Shown piece after piece: positions 16,582 to 24,903 of a stretch of 64,000 bases of DNA. The stretch spans positions 26,251 through 90,250 of the forward strand of contig CAZHIQ010000011.1 in the NCBI GenBank assembly GCA_964532595.1. Direction: 5' to 3'. The stretch's first letter is position 1, and every line of letters starts with the position of its first letter. The position numbers and the translations under genes are program-made. Source of the DNA: Chryseosolibacter sp964532595. Its GTDB lineage: Bacteria; Bacteroidota; Bacteroidia; Cytophagales; Cyclobacteriaceae. The notes beneath the pieces are model-generated. The model saw only the letters and a program-made list of their open reading frames with translations. It was not told where the DNA came from and did not search any database.

Positions 16582-17907
16582 ATGAAAAAATCGATCCTGT
16601 TGATGATGGCCGTTTTCTCGCTAAGCTTTGTTATGGCGCAGCAGAACATCATGGTGATGGAGATCAAAGACGTGATCGACCCACGCATGCACCGCTATGT
16701 CGAGTTGGCACTCGCCGAGGCGAAAGCAATTGAAGCCGACCTCGTTGTCATTGAAATGGACACCTACGGGGGAACGTTAAACGACGCGAAGGAAATCGTT
16801 GATAAGATCATGCGTTTCCCGACACCTGTCTGGGTTTTCATCAACAGCGATGCCGCGTCCGCAGGCGCGTTGATATCCATCGCCTGTGATAGTATTTATA
16901 TGGCGCCTGGTGCCACCATAGGGGCTGCCACAGTGGTGGATGGGCAGGGACAAAAAGCTCCTGACAAATACCAGTCATACATGCGCTCTATAATGCGGGC
17001 AACGGCAGAGGAAAAAGGTCGCGACCCCAGCATCGCCGAGGGAATGGTCGATGAATCTTTGGAAATCGAGGGGGTGAAGAAAGCGGGGCAAGTTATTACC
17101 TTCTCGACGTCAGAAGCCCTGCAGCATGGTTATTGTGAAGGGCGCGTCGAATCCATCCAAGCCATCCTCGAAAGAAACAATATTTCGGACTATAAACTTC
17201 ATCGCTTCGAGCTTGGACTAACCGAGAAGATCATTGCGCTCGTCCTGAACCCTTTTGTCAGCAGTATTCTTATCCTGATCATCATAGCGGGCATCTACTT
17301 TGAAATGCAAACTCCGGGGCTTGGATTTGCTGGATTGGCAGCCCTCATTGCCCTTATCCTGTACCTCGTGCCCCATTATTTGAACGGGCTGGCGGCTAAC
17401 TGGGAAATCATTGCGTTCATCATCGGCCTCGCGCTGATTGCCCTGGAAATCTTTGTCATCCCGGGTTTTGGGGTGGCGGGTATAGCAGGGCTGGTCCTGA
17501 CAGTCGGGTCGTTGTTTCTGATTATGGTCGACAACGACTTTTTCGATTTCGAATTTGTTCCTCCGTCGCAACTCATTTATGCGCTGGTAGCAGCATTAGG
17601 GGGAACCCTTGGGGGTGTCCTCCTCCTTCTCGTAGCGGGCAGCAAACTTCCCGGGACGCGTTTCTTCAACCGCGTTGCCCTCACAGCCACACAGGAACGC
17701 TCAGCGGGCTACGTATCCCTCCGATATGACGAACCCTTGGTTGGCAAGCAAGGAATTGCCGCGACTGTTCTCAGACCCGGGGGTAAGATCATGATTGACG
17801 GAAAGCTTTACGACGCCACTACCCGGGGCGAGTATATTGAAAAAGGACAGCCCGTAGAGGTTCTAAGCGAGGAGGGCCCCTCTCTAAAAGTCAAATTAGT
17901 ATCGTAA
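16582..17907 (+). CDS. NfeD-like membrane serine protease (ClpP-class, nodulation protein NfeD)
   Basis: 441 residues from ATG 16582. Signal segment MKKSILLMMAVFSLSFVMAQ, then a ClpP/SppA-like domain (about 25-200): VVIEMDTYGGTLNDAKEIVDKI, then FINSDAASAGALISIACDSIYMAPGATIGAA, where the Ser of SAGA is the expected nucleophile of the Ser-Lys dyad. Next come several membrane helices (about 220-365), then an NfeD OB-fold tail (VGKQGIAATVLRPGGKIMIDGKLYDATTRGEYIEKGQPVEVL). Long NfeD proteins cleave membrane partners of the stomatin family; no stomatin gene is next to it here. The ORF extends five codons further upstream, but the signal peptide points to 16582. TACTTTTA at 16559-16566 is a weak promoter match. 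Confidence 0.9.
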   Translation: MKKSILLMMAVFSLSFVMAQQNIMVMEIKDVIDPRMHRYVELALAEAKAIEADLVVIEMDTYGGTLNDAKEIVDKIMRFPTPVWVFINSDAASAGALISIACDSIYMAPGATIGAATVVDGQGQKAPDKYQSYMRSIMRATAEEKGRDPSIAEGMVDESLEIEGVKKAGQVITFSTSEALQHGYCEGRVESIQAILERNNISDYKLHRFELGLTEKIIALVLNPFVSSILILIIIAGIYFEMQTPGLGFAGLAALIALILYLVPHYLNGLAANWEIIAFIIGLALIALEIFVIPGFGVAGIAGLVLTVGSLFLIMVDNDFFDFEFVPPSQLIYALVAALGGTLGGVLLLLVAGSKLPGTRFFNRVALTATQERSAGYVSLRYDEPLVGKQGIAATVLRPGGKIMIDGKLYDATTRGEYIEKGQPVEVLSEEGPSLKVKLVS

Positions 17908-17924
17908 ATTTCCCCCCGGCTTTG

Positions 17925-17932
17925 TAACTTTG
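17925..17932 (+). promoter_or_regulatory. Candidate -7 box upstream of the FKBP gene
   Basis: TAACTTTG matches the Bacteroides -7 consensus TAnnTTTG exactly, 189 bases before the FKBP start. No clear -33 TTG is at the right distance. The 214-base gap between the NfeD and FKBP genes otherwise shows no gene. Confidence 0.25.
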
Positions 17933-18121
17933 CCCATACCTGACCGCAGTTAAGCGCGTATCGGCCATATAAACTAGACTGGATCGACCTCCCTGTAAGT
18001 CATCCTTACTGCAACCAGGGAACCGTCCTTTATAGACCTTCGCGAATTGAATTCCTGGAACCGCTGATCGTACCCCCTCGGCACTCGTAAATATTTAAAA
18101 CACAAACAAACACGTTCATTT

Positions 18122-18592
18122 ATGCAAATTACAAAGAACAAGGTGGCTGCCATTCATTACACACTTCGTGATAATGAAGGAACCGTTATCGATTCCAGCG
18201 AGGGCCGTGATCCGCTGCACTACCTGCACGGTTTCGGCAATCTGATCCCCGGCATGGAGGAGGGCCTTGAAGGAAAATCAAAAGGTGAAAAACTGCAACT
18301 GAAAATAGACCCTGAAAAAGGCTACGGTGAGAAAGACGAAAACCTTATCCAGGAAGTACCTCGCGCAGCTTTTGGCGACCAGGAAGTGAAACCCGGAATG
18401 AGATTCTCTACCAATCAGGGCGGAGTTGTCACTGTAACCGAAGTCGGAGCCGAGTCAGTTACTGTGGATGGAAATCACCCCCTCGCAGGCGTTGAACTCA
18501 ACTTTGACGTCGAAGTTGTTGAAGTACGCAATGCAACCGACGAAGAACTGCAGCACGGTCACGTCCACGGTCCGGGCGGACACGCGCACTGA
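18122..18592 (+). CDS. FKBP-type peptidyl-prolyl isomerase (SlyD-like)
   Basis: 156 residues, cytosolic (no signal). FKBP start VAAIHYTLRDNEGTVIDSSEG, then DPLHYLHGFGNLIPGMEEGLEGKSKGEKLQLKIDPEKGYGEKDE. The insert-in-flap layout (PRAAFGDQEVKPGMRFSTNQ, then VDGNHPLAGVELNFDVEVVEV) is typical of SlyD, which speeds cis-trans proline turns and acts as a holdase. The tail EELQHGHVHGPGGHAH has five His in about twelve residues, a short version of the nickel-binding SlyD tail, so metal binding is plausible. A strong terminator follows. Confidence 0.93.
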   Translation: MQITKNKVAAIHYTLRDNEGTVIDSSEGRDPLHYLHGFGNLIPGMEEGLEGKSKGEKLQLKIDPEKGYGEKDENLIQEVPRAAFGDQEVKPGMRFSTNQGGVVTVTEVGAESVTVDGNHPLAGVELNFDVEVVEVRNATDEELQHGHVHGPGGHAH

Positions 18593-18613
18593 TCTTGTAT
18601 ACCTGAAACCAGT

Positions 18614-18643
18614 AAAAAGGTGCGAAGTGTTTCGCACCTTTTT
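18614..18643 (+). terminator. Rho-independent terminator of the FKBP gene
   Basis: A 13-bp perfect stem, AAAAAGGTGCGAA / TTCGCACCTTTTT, with loop GTGT; the T-run continues to 18644. It lies 22 bases after the FKBP stop. Confidence 0.9.
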
Positions 18644-18855
18644 TGTTACTGCCTTCCTGGGACCTCTGTCATCCGATACCCCCCATGCGACCCCGGGCCG
18701 CTGCGACAGGTCACCATCCCCGCCCGCCCCTCAAATAGGCATAAGGCCCATCTCCCGTATCTTTAGCCTAAATGAACGCTTTTGATTTCAAAAGTGATCG
18801 TTTCTGAACATTGACAGACGAAAGAGACCTTCCGGTCGGACACAAAGAATATACA

Positions 18856-18870
18856 TGATACTGATTATCA
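18856..18870. promoter_or_regulatory. Inverted repeat, candidate PadR operator
   Basis: TGATA CTGAT TATCA is a perfect 5-bp inverted repeat with a 5-base spacer, 100 bases upstream of the PadR regulator gene. PadR proteins usually bind AT-rich dyads in their own promoter. The assignment rests on position and symmetry only. Confidence 0.35.
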
Positions 18871-18970
18871 AGTAATTAAAAGTGTGGTGCCAAAATACGG
18901 CACGGTACTTGGCCATACCTAGTACTTGCCGACAAAAGGCAACCGACAAGCCACTTTAGAAACGTGATAT

Positions 18971-19312
18971 ATGAATGTTGAAAACACGCAGGTCCAGATG
19001 CGGAAGGGAATTCTAGAATATTGTGTACTTCACATTATTTCGCGTGGAGAAGTTTACGCTTCTGACATGCTGGACGAGCTCACGGCGGCGCGGATGATCG
19101 TAGTAGAGGGCACGCTATATCCACTGCTGACTCGTCTGAAAAACGCGGGGCTCCTGGAATACCAATGGATTGAATCGAAGGCAGGTCCGCCGAGAAAATA
19201 TTACCGACTCACCGACAAGGGGAGCAAGTTTCTCGAGAAATTAACGGAGACATGGGAAGAACTCGTACACTCAACCCGAATGATCACAAGCAAATCGACG
19301 ACTCAAGCATAA
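18971..19312 (+). CDS. PadR-family transcriptional regulator
   Basis: 113 residues with the compact winged-helix form of PadR: MRKGILEYCVLHIISRGEVYASDMLDEL, then VEGTLYPLLTRLKNAGLLEYQWIESKAGPPRKYYRLTDKG, the wing with its typical PPRKYY turn, then a short C-terminal helix (FLEKLTETWEELVHS). PadR proteins are mostly repressors of envelope-stress or drug-response genes. It sits 17 bases before the PspC gene, the pairing commonly seen in Bacteroidota, so it most likely controls that gene and itself. Confidence 0.93.
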   Translation: MNVENTQVQMRKGILEYCVLHIISRGEVYASDMLDELTAARMIVVEGTLYPLLTRLKNAGLLEYQWIESKAGPPRKYYRLTDKGSKFLEKLTETWEELVHSTRMITSKSTTQA

Positions 19313-19329
19313 TCAGTGCCTAACGCATT

Positions 19330-21678
19330 ATGAAAAAGAATATTAGCATCAACATCAGCGGAATTATTTTTCACATTGAGGAAGACGGTTACGACGATCT
19401 AAAGCGTTACCTCGACTCGATTCACCGATACTTCTCGAGTTTCGATGACAGCAGCGAGATCCTGGCCGACATCGAAAGTAGAATAGCCGAGATCTTCCTG
19501 TCAAAGTTGTCGGAAGAGAAGCAAGTCATCACGCGTGAAGACGTGCAGGCGTTAATGGCAACGATGGGAAGCGTAAGTGATTTCCGCGCGGAAGAAACCC
19601 GTGACGAAGGTGACAATCAGCACCAGGAAGCTGGCGATGCCGCCGAACCGGAAAGTTTCGCACCTCCGAAAAGGTTATGGCGTGACGAGCGGAGAAAGAT
19701 CCTCGGCGGTGTCTGCGCCGGGTTGGGAAACTACTTCGAGATTGATCCACTATGGTTTCGTCTCATCTTTGCCGCACTGTTGCCAGCGGGGGGATTCATT
19801 ATTCTGGTGTACATCGTTCTTTGGATTGCTGTACCCGGATCTTTTGAACTTGAAGATCCGGTAAAAGGCAAAAAGATGTTTCGCGATCCGCAAACGCGCG
19901 TGATCGGAGGCGTGTCGGGAGGAGTCGCTGCTTATCTGGGGCTTGACATCATTATCGTTCGCGTGTTGTTCATCGGACTGGCATTCGCGGGGGGATTCGG
20001 TTTGCTTCTTTACATCCTGCTCTGGGTCATATTGCCTGAAGCTGTGACGCTGACTGATCGAATGCGTATGCAGGGGGAGCCGGTAACCCTCTCGAATATT
20101 GAATCGACGATTAAGCGGAAACTCAACATTCGGGAGGGTGATTCGGAAAGCACCTTATCAACGGTGATTCTCTTTCCCTTCCGCGTGCTCGGCACGCTGC
20201 TGGCCGCACTCGGAAGGGTCATTGAGCCGTTTGGAGAATTTGTTCGTGTCCTGGCGGGTATCGCCCTGGTTGTCATCGGCTTTATCATGGTACTGAGCGT
20301 CTTGATTACGGCTGGGCTATCGCTTGGCCTGATTGTCGGAGGTTTTCCCGGATGGATTCCCAGCCTGGCAGACGCTGGTCTCCCATGGCAGGCATTCTCC
20401 GGCGCCGTTCCCGGCTGGCTGGTATTGGCAGCCGTTGTAGCCGCCTTGATTCCGACGCTGTTTGTCCTGCTTGTCGGTGCTTCCGTCCTCGCGCGGAAGT
20501 GGGTATTGCGCGGCGCCGTTGGGTGGTCAATGCTCGCCATCTTCATCGCCAGCCTTGGTGCGTTGGCATTCGGGATCCCGGCCGTTGTGTACTCGTTTCA
20601 CGAACAAGGCGAACATCGTGTCGAAAACGTCTATCCGGTCAACGGAAAAACAATAGTTCTCCGGGTTCAGGGCGACAACAGTAACTACGAAGCGGTAAAC
20701 CTGTATCTCCGCGGGCATGACCTTCCTGACCTGAAACTCGTGCAGCGATATCAGGCACAAGGCTCAAGCACCACCGAAGCCGAAAAAAATGCCCGGATGG
20801 TATCTTATGAGGTTGACTTCGCTGACTCCGTCCTGACGTTCGGCCGGTCCCTCGAATTCCGAGATGGAGCAATCTTTCGCGGGCAACAGCTGTACATGAC
20901 ACTCTTTATCCCCTTCGACCATCCCTTCGTCATGGAAGAAGATGTAAGTCGCCTGATCTCACAATACGTCGACCGTCGCTATCTCGATGGCTATACGTGG
21001 AAGATGACGACGGAAGGACTTGAGTGTATTGACTGCCAGCCCGAAGGTGAGGGATTATCCCTACAGTCACTCCGCGATTTTGATGCCATCAAGCTAACCG
21101 GTCGGTTCGACGTCAGGATCCAACAAGGATCGCAGTACAATGTCGAATGGAGGGACCGCCCGGCGAAGGGGGCTTACTCGATTGAAAAGGACGGCAATAC
21201 ACTGGTCGTCGACTACAAGAAGGAAAGTCGTCTTGATCATCAGGACTGGGAATCCATCACAGAAAACTGGCAACTGGCAATTGACGAGGTCGCGCTGGTT
21301 ATCACCGTCCCGGACCTCCGAAAGCTTGAGGCAACGGGGATGGGAAGAATTCGTCTCGAAGACTTGTCGGCCCCTTTGCTCGCGATAGACGTCCGCGGGC
21401 CCGTTCATATAAGAGGGCAAATTCGCGGTGAAACGCTCGACCTTAATCTGGCTGGCCGTTCGGACGTCAGCATTTCGGGAGAAGTTAACGAATTGAATGC
21501 CCGCGTTGCCTTCGCTTCCCGCCTGCGCGGGACTAACCTTATTGCTCGCAATGCCTTTGTGAAGACAAGTGCTGGCTCTTCCGCCAATGTCCATGTGACC
21601 GGAACCCTGGAAATCGAGGAGGGGATCGCAAGCAGGGTTAACTATCACGGCAATCCCGAGAACGTTACTGTCTACTGA
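19330..21678 (+). CDS. Double-PspC membrane protein with GIN-type (DUF2807-like) adhesin domain
   Basis: 782 residues. The cytosolic N-terminus (about 1-95) opens KKNISINISGIIFHIEEDGYDDLKRYL. Two PspC modules follow: LWRDERRKILGGVCAGLGNYFEIDPLW (about 115-172) and MFRDPQTRVIGGVSGGVAAYLGLD (about 178-240), each ending in a membrane helix. Several more helices (about 295-420) form the membrane core. The extracytoplasmic C-terminal third (about 575-782) is a right-handed-helix-like GIN domain: FDAIKLTGRFDVRIQQGSQYNV...LEATGMGRIRLEDL...LDLNLAGRSDVSISG. PspC proteins sense membrane stress; here the sensor would couple to the PadR repressor encoded just upstream. Confidence 0.88.
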   Translation: MKKNISINISGIIFHIEEDGYDDLKRYLDSIHRYFSSFDDSSEILADIESRIAEIFLSKLSEEKQVITREDVQALMATMGSVSDFRAEETRDEGDNQHQEAGDAAEPESFAPPKRLWRDERRKILGGVCAGLGNYFEIDPLWFRLIFAALLPAGGFIILVYIVLWIAVPGSFELEDPVKGKKMFRDPQTRVIGGVSGGVAAYLGLDIIIVRVLFIGLAFAGGFGLLLYILLWVILPEAVTLTDRMRMQGEPVTLSNIESTIKRKLNIREGDSESTLSTVILFPFRVLGTLLAALGRVIEPFGEFVRVLAGIALVVIGFIMVLSVLITAGLSLGLIVGGFPGWIPSLADAGLPWQAFSGAVPGWLVLAAVVAALIPTLFVLLVGASVLARKWVLRGAVGWSMLAIFIASLGALAFGIPAVVYSFHEQGEHRVENVYPVNGKTIVLRVQGDNSNYEAVNLYLRGHDLPDLKLVQRYQAQGSSTTEAEKNARMVSYEVDFADSVLTFGRSLEFRDGAIFRGQQLYMTLFIPFDHPFVMEEDVSRLISQYVDRRYLDGYTWKMTTEGLECIDCQPEGEGLSLQSLRDFDAIKLTGRFDVRIQQGSQYNVEWRDRPAKGAYSIEKDGNTLVVDYKKESRLDHQDWESITENWQLAIDEVALVITVPDLRKLEATGMGRIRLEDLSAPLLAIDVRGPVHIRGQIRGETLDLNLAGRSDVSISGEVNELNARVAFASRLRGTNLIARNAFVKTSAGSSANVHVTGTLEIEEGIASRVNYHGNPENVTVY

Positions 21679-21744
21679 TCGGAAATTTTTTCCATACTCA
21701 CGCAACCCCCTGGCGGAAATCAGCATCTTGCATCAAAGGGTAAG

Positions 21745-22332
21745 ATGAAATTTCGCATTTACGGCCCACACGAGAACGATCTGATCGAAGGATGCCGGCG
21801 CGGCGACCGCAAGGCACAGGAGCTGCTCTATCAGCGCTACGCCTCCCGTATGTACGGAGTCTGTCTCCGTTATACGCGCGACCCGATGGAAGCCGAAGAC
21901 ATCGTTGTGGTCGCCTTTACCCGTGCATTTAGCCGGATCGACCAATTTCGCGGTGACGGAAGCTTTGAAGGATGGCTGAGACGCATTACCGTAAATGAAG
22001 CGCTCGGCGTCCTCCGGAAAAACCGCACGATGGGCATCGAAACCGACCTCGACTCAGCCGACCGCGAAGTCGACTACAGCTATCTCAATGACCACCTCGA
22101 GGCCGAGGATCTTATCCACATTATTGAACAACTGCCCCCCGGATATCGGGTCGTGTTTAACATGTACGCGATAGACGGGTACTCCCATAAGGAAATCGCT
22201 GATGCGTTGGGAATTAGCGAAAACACTTCAAAGTCTCAGCTAAGTCGCGCACGCGCCTTGCTACAGAAACTGCTCGCAGAGAGCGGCTGGGACCGCGAAA
22301 AAAAAACGATCAGTTATGAATCAACAACCTGA
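21745..22332 (+). CDS. ECF-type RNA polymerase sigma factor
   Basis: 195 residues. Region 2: DLIEGCRRGDRKAQELLYQRYASRMYGVCLRYTRDPMEAEDIVVVAF and FEGWLRRITVNEALGVLRKN. Region 4: LPPGYRVVFNMYAIDGYSHKEIADALGISENTSKSQLSRAR. There is no region 1 or 3, so it is an extracytoplasmic-function sigma factor. The stop lies inside the next gene (17-base overlap), whose product has the layout of a membrane anti-sigma factor. The 66-base gap after the PspC gene could carry its promoter. Confidence 0.94.
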   Translation: MKFRIYGPHENDLIEGCRRGDRKAQELLYQRYASRMYGVCLRYTRDPMEAEDIVVVAFTRAFSRIDQFRGDGSFEGWLRRITVNEALGVLRKNRTMGIETDLDSADREVDYSYLNDHLEAEDLIHIIEQLPPGYRVVFNMYAIDGYSHKEIADALGISENTSKSQLSRARALLQKLLAESGWDREKKTISYESTT

Positions 22333-23062
22333 CAAACTCTTCCGCGACAAGTTACGCGATCACGATGCCCTGCCGTCGTCAAACGCCTGGCAGCGTATTG
22401 CAGCCAATCTCGACGAAAAACATCGTCAACGAAAATGGTTTATCCGTATCGCAGCCAGTGTAATTCTCGCGGTCGCGGCAGGCGTCTTTTTACTCCGCAA
22501 CGAAGCGTACCAGCCGGAACAAAACCTCGCAACAAAGGAGTCACGACAACCTGACACCGTAACTCGCGATTCCGTGTCTCCTGCTGTGAAGTCTCCCTCG
22601 ACGCCCGATAATACCGAAAAATCAACCAGTGATCTTCCGCCTGCAAAACAAAGGGTCCCGGAGAAACCCGGAGAAGAGAAGCCGGACAGTCGCGATACCT
22701 TCAACAGCCCTTCCCAAAATCAGTCTACCACTCCCACAGCTGAGCCTGAGGAGACGCTTATGGCACAGCTGGAAGAGAAGCACGATTTCGTGGAATCTCC
22801 TGATAGCAATACAGCACGCCCCTCGCAACGTGTAACCATTGTATTCACTGCAGCGGAAGTCAATCAAAACTACCTCACAGAAAAAAAAGAAGAAGTACAT
22901 GCAACGCCCGAGGCGGAAACACCATCTGGTCTACAAAGGATCCTGGTAGCTGCCCGGGAATTGACAATAGACCAGGATCCAATCGGAGAGTTACGCCAGA
23001 AGAAAGATGATATACTGGCGAAAGGCCTCAGGAAAAATAAACAGGACAATCAACTTAATTAA
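22316..23062 (+). CDS. Probable anti-sigma factor (single-pass membrane protein)
   Basis: 248 residues. A short cytosolic part (LFRDKLRDHDALPSSNAWQRIAANLDEKHRQRKW, 1-41) precedes one membrane helix (IRIAASVILAVAAGVFLL, about 43-60) and a long, low-complexity, Pro/Ser/Glu/Lys-rich periplasmic part. This is the usual Bacteroidota anti-sigma layout, although no zinc-binding HxxxCxxC is present. It begins inside the sigma gene and is followed, one base after its stop, by a beta-barrel protein gene. Sigma binding is inferred from arrangement, not from a recognised domain. Confidence 0.65.
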   Translation: MNQQPDKLFRDKLRDHDALPSSNAWQRIAANLDEKHRQRKWFIRIAASVILAVAAGVFLLRNEAYQPEQNLATKESRQPDTVTRDSVSPAVKSPSTPDNTEKSTSDLPPAKQRVPEKPGEEKPDSRDTFNSPSQNQSTTPTAEPEETLMAQLEEKHDFVESPDSNTARPSQRVTIVFTAAEVNQNYLTEKKEEVHATPEAETPSGLQRILVAARELTIDQDPIGELRQKKDDILAKGLRKNKQDNQLN

Positions 23063-23063
23063 C

Positions 23064-23993
23064 ATGTACTTTAAGCATCTTCTTCCGGTCCTTGCTTTGG
23101 GTTTAACACCTGCAATAGCCTCAGCTCAGGCCGACACCGTTGTGATACCCCTGGCTGAAACAAGCAAAATCGTGTTCACTATTGAAGACCGCAGAGACAT
23201 CAAAACGCTTCGACACTACAATTTCCAAAAGCTGTTTAATGATGTCTTCAATCGACTTGACACAGCCTACGTTGCACCCGATACCGAAGTAGTCTCAGTC
23301 GAAGAAGCGGAACCCGCTGAAGAGCCTTCGGAAGAAAAAGACGGCCAACGTCGCCGCGACCCGCAGGTTGGGTGGACCCGACAAGCATTCAACATCGATT
23401 TGGGACTGAACAACTATATGGCTGGTGATCAGTTTCCGACGGGTGACGAATTATACGCGGTACGTCCCTGGGGCTCCTGGTACATCGCCGGTAACTCGGT
23501 CCACCGTACCCGGCTCGGGCGTCGCGCGTTTGTCGAATTGGGATTGGGAGTAAGCTGGTATAGCTTCAAATTTCAGGAAGACAATATGACGCTCTCCCGT
23601 GAAGCCGGAGGCGTTGTTTTCTCGCAAGATGACAGGGAGGTCGACTTCATCAAGAGTAAACTCAGCGCAACTTTCCTTAATGCTTCGCTCGTACCGGTCC
23701 TCGACTTTGGTCGAAATACGGTGAAAGGAAAAGGCGATGGCTTTCGGTTCGGTGTGGGCCCTTATGTCGGCTATCGGATATCCAGCAAAACAAAACTGGT
23801 ATATGAAGTCGATGATGATCGTAAACGCGAGAAAAACAGGGACAACTTCTATTTAAATAACCTGCGGTATGGATTAAGAATGCAAATCGGAATCCGGTCA
23901 ACCGACATCTTCGTCAATTACGATCTCAATGATTTCTTCGCGACGGACAAAGGTCCGAAGCTGAATGCAGTAAGTTTCGGCTTCATCCTGTAG
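23064..23993 (+). CDS. Outer membrane beta-barrel protein, last gene of the sigma/anti-sigma operon
   Basis: 309 residues from ATG 23064 (the ORF is open further upstream, but a good signal peptide, MYFKHLLPVLALGLTPAIASAQ, starts here). A Glu-rich linker (SVEEAEPAEEPSEEKDGQRRRDPQVGW) is followed by about 200 residues of beta-strands with aromatic belts: FVELGLGVSWYSFKFQED, FRFGVGPYVGYRISSKTKLVYEV, YGLRMQIGIRSTDIFVNYDLND, FFATDKGPKLNAVSFGFIL. The terminal Phe/Leu fits a BAM-assembled barrel of the PorT-like superfamily. Its position after the anti-sigma gene suggests it is either a target of the regulon or the surface sensor. Confidence 0.78.
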   Translation: MYFKHLLPVLALGLTPAIASAQADTVVIPLAETSKIVFTIEDRRDIKTLRHYNFQKLFNDVFNRLDTAYVAPDTEVVSVEEAEPAEEPSEEKDGQRRRDPQVGWTRQAFNIDLGLNNYMAGDQFPTGDELYAVRPWGSWYIAGNSVHRTRLGRRAFVELGLGVSWYSFKFQEDNMTLSREAGGVVFSQDDREVDFIKSKLSATFLNASLVPVLDFGRNTVKGKGDGFRFGVGPYVGYRISSKTKLVYEVDDDRKREKNRDNFYLNNLRYGLRMQIGIRSTDIFVNYDLNDFFATDKGPKLNAVSFGFIL

Positions 23994-24012
23994 CCCTCAA
24001 TATTCGGCAATG

Positions 24013-24042
24013 AGCAGGCCTCCCGGGGTCTGCTTTTTTTTT
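24013..24042 (+). terminator. Rho-independent terminator after the sigma operon
   Basis: AGCAGGCC / GGTCTGCT stem (one G-U pair) with a short loop, followed by nine T ending at 24042. It lies 20 bases after the stop of the beta-barrel gene. Confidence 0.85.
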
Positions 24043-24250
24043 GCCCGCCAGCAACGAACGGTTGTTAAATCAAAATAATTCTCAACATTTGCTGCTGGTT
24101 CTTGGCCAAGTCCGGGCGATTTGATTTTTTTATCGATCGCGAAGGTGTCGCCCCGGCCCTCCGAGTACTTAGGCGATTGGAACAAAGCCAGTGCGATCCC
24201 ACAGGGAATCGACGACATCTATATCGACAATATTATTTATATTTAGGCTT

Positions 24251-24841
24251 ATGGATAGCGTTGCAAACTTATCGCGGAAGGAACAGGTGATTCGGAAAGC
24301 CGCGGAGCTTTTCAAGGAGAAAGGTTACGCAGCTGCGTCTATGCGAGACCTGGCTCAGCTACTCGGAATCGAGGCGGCAAGTCTGTACTCGCATATCAAA
24401 TCAAAAGAAGAAATACTGCGGAACCTATGCTTCGATATGGCCGCCGAGTTCCGGAAATCGCTCGATGCGGTTGAAAAGCAAAACTTGCCGGCCAGCGAAA
24501 AACTTCGGCGCGGAATCATCGGCCATATTCAGGTGATGGCGAAAGACCTCACCGCTTCAGCCGTTTTCATGAACGAACACCGCCACTTGAGCCAACCCTA
24601 TCTCCGCGACTTCCTGTTGCTGCGGATAAACTATATAAACAGGTTCAAGAGTATCATCGAAGAAGGCACACGCTCAGGCGAATTCAAGAAAACCATTGAC
24701 AAGAAGCTCGCCGTGATGACTCTGTTCTCATCTCTCAATTGGATGCCCATGTGGTACGATCCGGCCGGTCTCATTGATCCCGTCGAGGTGGGTGTCCAAC
24801 TGTCCGATATGCTCGTCAACGGACTCAAGCAACCCGCCTGA
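24251..24841 (+). CDS. TetR-family regulator, probably of the paa genes
   Basis: 196 residues from ATG 24251. The DNA-binding domain is at about 9-58: KEQVIRKAAELFKEKGYAAASMRDLAQLLGIEAASLYSHIKSKEEIL, with the recognition helix ASLYSHI. The helical ligand domain includes MNEHRHLSQPYLRDFLLLRINYINRFKSII. TetR repressors next to paa genes (PaaR) usually respond to phenylacetyl-CoA. paaA follows 62 bases later on the same strand, so this gene may be the first of the operon. The role is inferred from position. Confidence 0.85.
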   Translation: MDSVANLSRKEQVIRKAAELFKEKGYAAASMRDLAQLLGIEAASLYSHIKSKEEILRNLCFDMAAEFRKSLDAVEKQNLPASEKLRRGIIGHIQVMAKDLTASAVFMNEHRHLSQPYLRDFLLLRINYINRFKSIIEEGTRSGEFKKTIDKKLAVMTLFSSLNWMPMWYDPAGLIDPVEVGVQLSDMLVNGLKQPA

Positions 24842-24903
24842 TCTATTGCCGCTTCCCGAGGCATGAATTTTTCGGTGAATACCCCAGCCAAAACATTGTT
24901 CGC

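Larger units (their letters stand above)
18593..18970. other. Intergenic region of 378 bases without a gene
   Basis: It holds the FKBP terminator (18614-18643), the inverted repeat at 18856-18870, a second small inverted repeat GTGCC...GGCAC (around 18887-18904) and a direct repeat GTACTTG within about 20 bases of it. I see no further ORF or RNA gene. Confidence 0.6.

Noticed and set aside
17908..18121. Possible tRNA or small RNA between the NfeD and FKBP genes
   Set aside because: No TPsiC-loop sequence, no cloverleaf pairing and no clear hairpin set was found.
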